Positions 58,232-64,000 of a DNA stretch of 64,000 nucleotides are shown here, in pieces. A program made the translations under genes and the position numbers. How positions within the stretch are numbered: position 1 is the first letter of the stretch; each line of letters opens with the position of its first letter. The DNA comes from Cavia porcellus (lineage: Eukaryota; Chordata; Mammalia; Rodentia; Caviidae). Location of the stretch: assembly GCF_034190915.1 (NCBI RefSeq), contig NW_026947506.1:10539501-10603500 (forward strand), given 5' to 3'. The notes under the pieces were generated by a model that was not told the origin of the DNA, made no database searches, and saw nothing but the letters and a program-made list of their open reading frames with translations.

Positions 58232-59394
58232 AATTGAGATGTCCTGATTTGAAATGTCAAAGCAGAAATGTACTGAAATGTTCAGGAAAGGCCTTGTGTC
58301 ACCTCTGCGCCCTGGCCACCCACTTCCTTGAGACAATTCTGCAAATACTTTTCACATTTGTAAATTCGTACACTGTCCACCTGTAAAATCAGTCCTTGCT
58401 TCCTCTTGCTATTGCAATGCAAGTACTCGCTTCCACCATGGGCCCTAATTAAGGTAATCAATTGTTGGATTCAGAACCTGGGTCTCACTGGTCCTCATGC
58501 TGTCAGCACAGGCCCTGTATGAAACACCAAAGCATCACATAATGTTTCTAAACTGAGTGACAGACCTTCCCTACACCAAACTTAATAATGAACAGAGAAA
58601 CTTAACTATCTTACTTAGAGAAAGAAATTCAGAGGGGTTAGAATCCACCACACTAGCCTCTCTTCTCATTTCCAAAGCAGAGCCAAGGCCCACTCCACCC
58701 CACTTACCATCTTCTGACCCACTCCTGCCCTGCCCAGTAGATCTAAGGCCACTTCCTGTCTGGGCAGGAAGTTTGTGCCAAAGACTCGGAAATGGCAGGA
58801 TGTTTAGCCTAAGGACTTGCTCCCCCTCCATCCTCACCCTTCTCCAACCCCACCTGTCCCCAGAGAAACCAAACCCAACAGAGCAAAGGAAGTGACCAAG
58901 CAAATCACCAGACAGTCAGGCCTGTGCCAGCCTGTAATTGTCCCCGCTGTGGTATGAGCAGCTGACAGACAGAGAAGGCCAGTGTGCCCCTCAGGCTGTG
59001 CCCAGAGGGAGCCCACAGGGCTTTCACCCTGCAAATGAGTCAGAGGAGACACAGGTACAGTCACTTTGCAAGGACACTGCCCAGAGGCACATCTGGCTGC
59101 CGCAAGATCACAAAGGCAAGCACAGGACTTCTCCTCCTCAGAGAAGCAAGGCTGGAGAGACAGGGCACCAAAGAGGGGAATCAGTCAGAAGTTCTGGAAA
59201 GTTCTGGAACTTCTGCAAAGTTTCCTAGACCAGGAGTGCCAAGGTTGCCCTTCCTGTTCAATCTGATTCTGGAGAACAGAGAACAGGTGAATGGTGCTCC
59301 TCCTGCTGTGTCAGAGTGTCTGCCATGTGGTCAGCTAGAAAGAAGCTCCTTTAGATCCTGTGCTGGACATTCAAGGTCACAGGTTCCATTCCTG
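58229..59394. other. Unique DNA, nothing recognised
   Basis: Mixed composition, overlapping chance frames up to 156 aa, no repeat family seen. Confidence 0.5.
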
Positions 59395-59560
59395 CTCAGC
59401 TTCTGGGGGAGGGGCCTCATGGCAGAAAGGATTGAGTGGCAGGAAAGGAGGTAAGAGCAAGCCATAGAAGCAAAATCAATCTATAGCAACCACTCTTGCA
59501 AAAATTAACCTCTCTTGGGAGACCATGTTAATCCCTTCATGAGTCTGGAGCCCCCATGAC
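59395..59560 (-). mobile_element. MaLR-type LTR remnant
   Basis: 'cctcatggcagaaagg', 'gcaaccactcttgcaaaaattaacctctcttgggagaccatgttaatcccttcatgagtc' resemble the inner part of a reverse-strand MaLR LTR. Short and diverged. Confidence 0.55.
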
Positions 59561-60422
59561 CAAGTGTCCAACACAGAATCCTAGGAGGGACAGCCAGCCT
59601 CAGACCACACAGACCATGGTTCCAACTCCACTTCCACCATGTGGATGAGCTTCTTCCCTCACCCACAGCGTGGCCCCTCCTGCAGAACTACAGCCCTGGT
59701 GGATGACCACTCGGCCACCCCTTCCCACATCCCCAGCTTCCTCAGTGGTCTCTGGTGTCTGGGGAGCATCAAGTGCCCTCACAGTGGAGAAAGGTAGATA
59801 GCATCAGGACCTGTGCCAGAAGCTGACAGGTCATGGCCATTGGGGCCAGCAGTCCAGTGTGGAGGGGACACAGGACATGTCTGAGCCCAGGACCCCTGAG
59901 ACACCGAGCCCAGGGCATGAGGCAGCTGCTTCCCACGGAAACCCCAGTAGCTGCCAAGGATGGGATCCCAGCGGTGGCCCTGAGTGACTCCTCCTCCTGC
60001 CACATCTCAGGACACCACAGGGGGAAGGCAGAGCAGCCCACATGCCCTTAGGTGTACCCTGGATTTGGGGACCCAGACTCAACCACCATGGCCCCAGGGT
60101 CTGGTCAGGAGGTTCACTTTAGAAACTCAGTAACAAAGCAAAGTGTTGTCTGGACCCTAGAGGAGTGAGGGGTGAGCTCTGTTAGCCTGCAGAACCCTGC
60201 AGCACCCACTGTGGACAAAGGTCACTGGCCGCACCCCCATGCCCACCCACTCTGGAGGTGTGGCCCTGGGAGCCCCTGTGTCCAAAATAACCAACCAAAT
60301 ACTTCCTGGGCTGCAGATCCTCGGCCAGGAAATAACCCAGGGCCCTGTCCAACAATTCTCTTTGAAGATAGACGGCAAAAAGAAACACAAACTTAAACAA
60401 AGACTATAAGTCATGCAAGATA

Positions 60423-60423
<1 letters not shown>
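59561..60423. other. GC-rich unique DNA
   Basis: No repeat or exon recognised. Confidence 0.5.

Positions 60424-60457
<34 letters not shown>
60424..60457 (+). repeat. Poly(A) run, 34 bp
   Basis: Uninterrupted run of 34 A. No SINE or LINE body can be recognised to its left, so it is either the tail of an unrecognised retrocopy or a simple expansion. Confidence 0.95.
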
Positions 60458-60458
<1 letters not shown>

Positions 60459-61629
60459 CACCTCTGTTTAAAGCAGAGGGGAGAGACAAGGTCCAGGGGC
60501 AGGTGGTCCAGGATGGCCAGGAGAGGTCTCTGGGATGGAGATATTGGAGGAAGGCAAGCCGAGTTGGACCCAGAGTTCTGCTGGAGAAAATGCCAAGAAT
60601 CTTGCAGACACTACACCTGTCTTGCAGCCTTAGTTGACCTCGGCAAGGAAGCTAGGCTCTTTGGGTTGGGCTCCAAAGAGAAGAGGAGCTGGCTGTGATC
60701 AGAGCTCCATGCTGCCTTCTGCAGTCAGGGGACAATGGCTCCAACACAATGACCAAGACAGGAGGGGAGAAACCACTGACAGATGCGAGCTGGAATGTTG
60801 ACTTCTGCCAGTGGAGTCCTGGGCATAGTGGCCAAGGGGCCACCAGGCCGGGTAGACCCAACACTGGGCTTGGATAGCTGTGCCCTCTGCTGTGGGTGGG
60901 ACTGGAGGGACAAAGAGGAACAGCATGGGGGTGAGGGGCATCACATCTCCGCTCCTCTCCTGCCAGCTCCCAGCCCAAAGCTGAGCCTCAGAGGACCCCA
61001 GCTCTGTCACAGCCCAGGTTCAATCCCAGCAGCCCCACCCTGGCCTTTTGGAAAGATAAAGCATCCTCTGTGGCATGGCCCTAGCCTGGGTCTCCTGAAC
61101 AGTGTGACGCTTGGCAGTGCCACAGCTGCCACATTGCCCACCCACTCCCTCCCTGTTGTCCCTACCTCAACATGAGCAAGGCTGTGCTCTTCTGTGAGCT
61201 CAGAGCACTGTGCCCCTAAAGTTCCTTCCAGCACTTGTAGAAAATAATCGTGGGTTGTGCACCGTGCTGGTGGCTCTGCAGTCAGTCCCCTGAGTTCCAT
61301 GCTGGTCACATGGAACTCGGCCCCAGAAAGCATTCACTATCTGACAGCCCTGGCCAGAGCCTCCATTCTCCCAGATGTGGGAAAGGAGTGGAGGGCTTGA
61401 CCCCCAAGAGGGGCTGTGGGACGAGGTGGCCCCATTTCCTATCCCAGTGCCGCACAGCCCCTGGCCTACGCGGTCCTCAGCTGCAGACTCACTGCTCTCT
61501 TCCTTTGGCACGGGAACCCCGAGGAGCTGCTGCCGTGTGTGATTCTGCCTGTGGCCGGGCTCTGCCTCCCGTCCAACCCCACTGGCAGCCTGGTCTTCAG
61601 CTCACACACTGACTCTGCCTTCTTGAACA

Positions 61630-61630
<1 letters not shown>
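60458..61630. other. GC-rich unique DNA
   Basis: No repeat or exon recognised; contains the CTCF-like motif at 60880-60893. Confidence 0.5.
60880..60893 (-). promoter_or_regulatory. CTCF-like motif, minus orientation
   Basis: Read on minus, ACAGCAGAGGGCAC fits the CTCF core CCASNAGRKGGCRS at 13 of 14 positions. Motif evidence only. Confidence 0.4.
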
Positions 61631-61672
<42 letters not shown>

Positions 61673-61720
61673 CATGTGTGTGCATGTGCCTGTGCATGGT
61701 CATGTGTGTGTGTGCATGCA
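61631..61720 (+). repeat. (TG)n microsatellite with TGCATG interruptions
   Basis: A near-pure TG run at 61635-61668 followed by GTGCATG-type units to about 61720. Confidence 0.95.
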
Positions 61721-61982
61721 CCTCTCCAGCAGATCATGGTTGGTAGAAACCTTATTCTCAAACACAAGCTCAGCTCAGAGCCCGGCCGTGCTAGATATTG
61801 CAGTCAGCCGGCTGAACCTGGTGGCACCTGCCCATCTATCACCCTGGCTGCACACAGGTGAGGGTTCTGGAGTACCAGACCCTGAGCAATACACTCAGCA
61901 TGTGGCACAGTGACTAACCCTGTCAGCAGCTCCTGGAGGACCCGCACTGTGTGGTGGGCGACATTCTGGTAGGCATTTCTGC
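61721..61982. other. Unique DNA, nothing recognised
   Basis: A short gap between two simple repeats without a recognised element. Confidence 0.5.
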
Positions 61983-62060
61983 CCTTCCTTCCTTCTTTCC
62001 TTCCTTCCTTCCTTCCTTTCTTCCTTCTTTCCTTCCTTCCTCTCTCCCTTCCTTCCTCCC
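61983..62060 (+). repeat. (CTTC)n microsatellite
   Basis: About 19 CCTT/CTTC tetramers with a few CTTT variants. Confidence 0.96.
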
Positions 62061-64000
62061 GTCATCCTGGTAACTCTTGTGATATGTTCTGCCCACCTCA
62101 GTCAATGCAGGGGTGCACAATGCAAAGATTTCAGCCCCACAGATCTGCCCAGGTGTCAGGATGGGACCTCCTGGGTCCTGCAGCCATCGGACTCCAGGGA
62201 CACCATCACCCCTGTAGACAGGACTCAGGAGAGTGCCAGGTGCTCCAGCAACTCAGGAACAAAGCAGAGAGACTGCGTCTTCCTCTTTGCCACTCTTTGG
62301 TGTTCACGCGGGGACAAAGCCTGAGAATCTCATGTCTTTTCCAGTTCAGCTCCACACATTACTTATGAGAGACTTCTCGTTAAGTCTCATTTGTCTTCAG
62401 AAATCAGCGTTGTAAAATTAAGCTTTGATCATCTTTATAGTTGCATAGCTGTCAGGAGTTCTAAAAGCCTGCATCATGATTAACTATGGAATAAAGGAGC
62501 CAGGGAAAACATTTCAGTCTCTCGCAGTCATCCTGTTATATTGTCCCTGGGATTTCTGCAGGTTGTCTCACTGCAATCTCTCAGGAGTGACACAGGTGGC
62601 CTTGTCTCACCCTTCACTTCCGGGCACATGGAAACTGAGAGTCACCTCACCGGGATTCCTGCCGAGTCCTCTGGCCACAAATTGCATACTTTCCCATCAC
62701 ATGAACAAAATGCCACTAGGTAAAATCTCTTTCATGAGGTAGGTCTTCATTACGTAGCCAGCAATGGAATTACAAGCAGTTTAAGTGCATGTGGAAACAG
62801 GGCCGGAAGTGGGACAAGGCTTCATTTTGCATGGATTTCTCTGGAATAACCTCCTTATAGAGGGAATTTGATGGCTGAAAAAGACATCAGATGTCACCTT
62901 GGCTACCAAACAATGCTTTGCCCTCACCTTGAACCCTCTGCAAATGCACTGATTTATCAAGCAATTTAACCATGCTCTAACTCCTTTGGGTGATGCTAGA
63001 ACAAGATACCCTCAGTCTGGTCATCTGTAAACAGATTATCTAGAATGTGTTCCCAGAGGCTGGGAGGAGGGGGATCAAAGGGGAAGAGGAAAATGGAGAA
63101 GAAGAAGAGGGAAAGAGAGGGAAGGGGAGAGGGAGAAGAGAGGATGAGGAAGAAGAAGTGGCAGAACTCACCCTTTTATCAGATACCAGACCCCCCACAA
63201 CAAGAGTGACTCATTCCTGAGGTCAGAGCCCTAGAGGGCTGTGGGGACAGTCTCTACCCTCAGCCCTGGTCACATTCATCATAATGACTGGGTTGTCTTT
63301 CTTCTATGCGTCAGCCTCCATTTGAACAAGACAGTTAATTTTTTCCACATGACAGCAGTCCATGGACACTCCTTCAGCCCTGGACTGGACCCAGTGCGTC
63401 CTCGCTCAGCGTGCTTTGGCCCCGAAGCGGGCAGAAGCGATTCCTGCTCCCCTCTCCTGACACCTCCTTCTGCCATGCATCAGCCCTTGGAACACAGTAT
63501 GGTTGCACAAGCCTGCCCTTGGACAGGTAGCAATGAGTGTATGACCTGAGGGCCAGGACATGTCGCTGTGAGGGTGAAATGGAGCCCTGTGACATCTCAA
63601 AATCCAGCTCTCTCCCACCAGTGATCATGTCAGACGGAGAAACCAATTTGTCCAAAATGACCCACTTTGGGTCGTCAGCCAGTGGTTACGGGTCCATTTT
63701 ATTGCAGCTTACAAACAATCATTTCTAAATGTACCTAAAACCTTTCTGAGCCCACCCTCCCCCTCTGCTGTGTGAAGAAACCATGTTATGGTTCCCTTTG
63801 TTGCAGCTCTGCATGACCTGTCCAGTGCTCACAAAGGTGACTGCACTGAAAAGGTGGGAAATGTTTCTTAGCACAGTAAATGTGGGGTTCAGGACCCCAG
63901 ACATGAAGGGGCTGTGAGCTGGTGCAGGAAGCAGTGGGAAGGGGTGCAGACAAAAGATACAGCAACCTCAAGGGCCTTTGGAGGAGGTCATCACAACTGC
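62061..64000. other. Unique DNA, no gene recognised
   Basis: Mixed composition, AT-richer at 62400-62500 and 62740-63050. A purine-rich tract lies at 63062-63160. No exon or repeat family recognised up to the window end. Confidence 0.5.
63062..63160 (+). repeat. Purine-rich (GAA/GGA) tract
   Basis: About 100 bp of almost only G and A, with a few T and C interruptions (GATCAAAG near 63072, ATG near 63093 and 63145). Confidence 0.85.

Noticed and set aside
1..64000. Bacterial, phage or plasmid content
   Set aside because: No Shine-Dalgarno-led gene strings or operons; B1, ID, L1, L2 and MaLR repeats and CpG depletion show mammalian nuclear DNA throughout.

Overview
The window is nuclear DNA from a placental mammal, most probably a rodent. 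The evidence is the mix of dispersed repeats: B1 (7SL-derived) SINEs, ID-type tRNA-derived SINEs, one B1 joined to a deleted ID body, ancient L1 with a recognisable 3' end, MaLR/ERVL-type LTRs, and old L2 and MIR pieces. Ancient repeats are still legible and B1 is sparse, which suggests a slowly evolving, non-murid rodent. That is an inference; no species can be named from the sequence alone.

No protein-coding gene, exon, tRNA, rRNA or small RNA gene can be supported. The many open frames of 60-224 codons lie in GC-rich, stop-poor DNA, overlap one another on both strands, and show no recognisable domain or splice structure. The window is best read as intergenic or intronic DNA.

Layout. Bases 1-5584 are AT-rich: one old, broken plus-strand L1 (ORF2 endonuclease part, reverse transcriptase part, 3' end). 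It is interrupted by an element with ~150-bp tandem units, two B1 copies and an LTR-like insertion. From 5585 onward the DNA is mostly GC-rich and single-copy in appearance, dotted with MaLR LTRs (about ten, both strands), B1/ID SINEs, microsatellites, and short LINE pieces (10975-11213, 25480-26150, 26750-26900, 45035-45160, 52665-53990). A degenerate telomere-like TTAGGG/TCAGGG array occupies 13049-13363. At 54890-55836 an L2 end, a GGAT/GGTGAAT simple repeat and a full-length LTR are nested.

The strongest unexplained signal is a pair of related insertions (about 1290-1960 and 52733-53332). Each carries three ~150-bp tandem units and each sits inside L1 ORF2 sequence. The second is flanked by a diverged ~26-bp direct repeat that looks like an old target-site duplication. 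Other points of interest are the telomere-like array, a perfect 12-bp inverted repeat, an RFX X-box-like site near CCAAT and GC boxes, a 55-bp near-identical duplication 1.6 kb apart, and two CTCF-like sites in convergent orientation. All regulatory calls are motif-level only.
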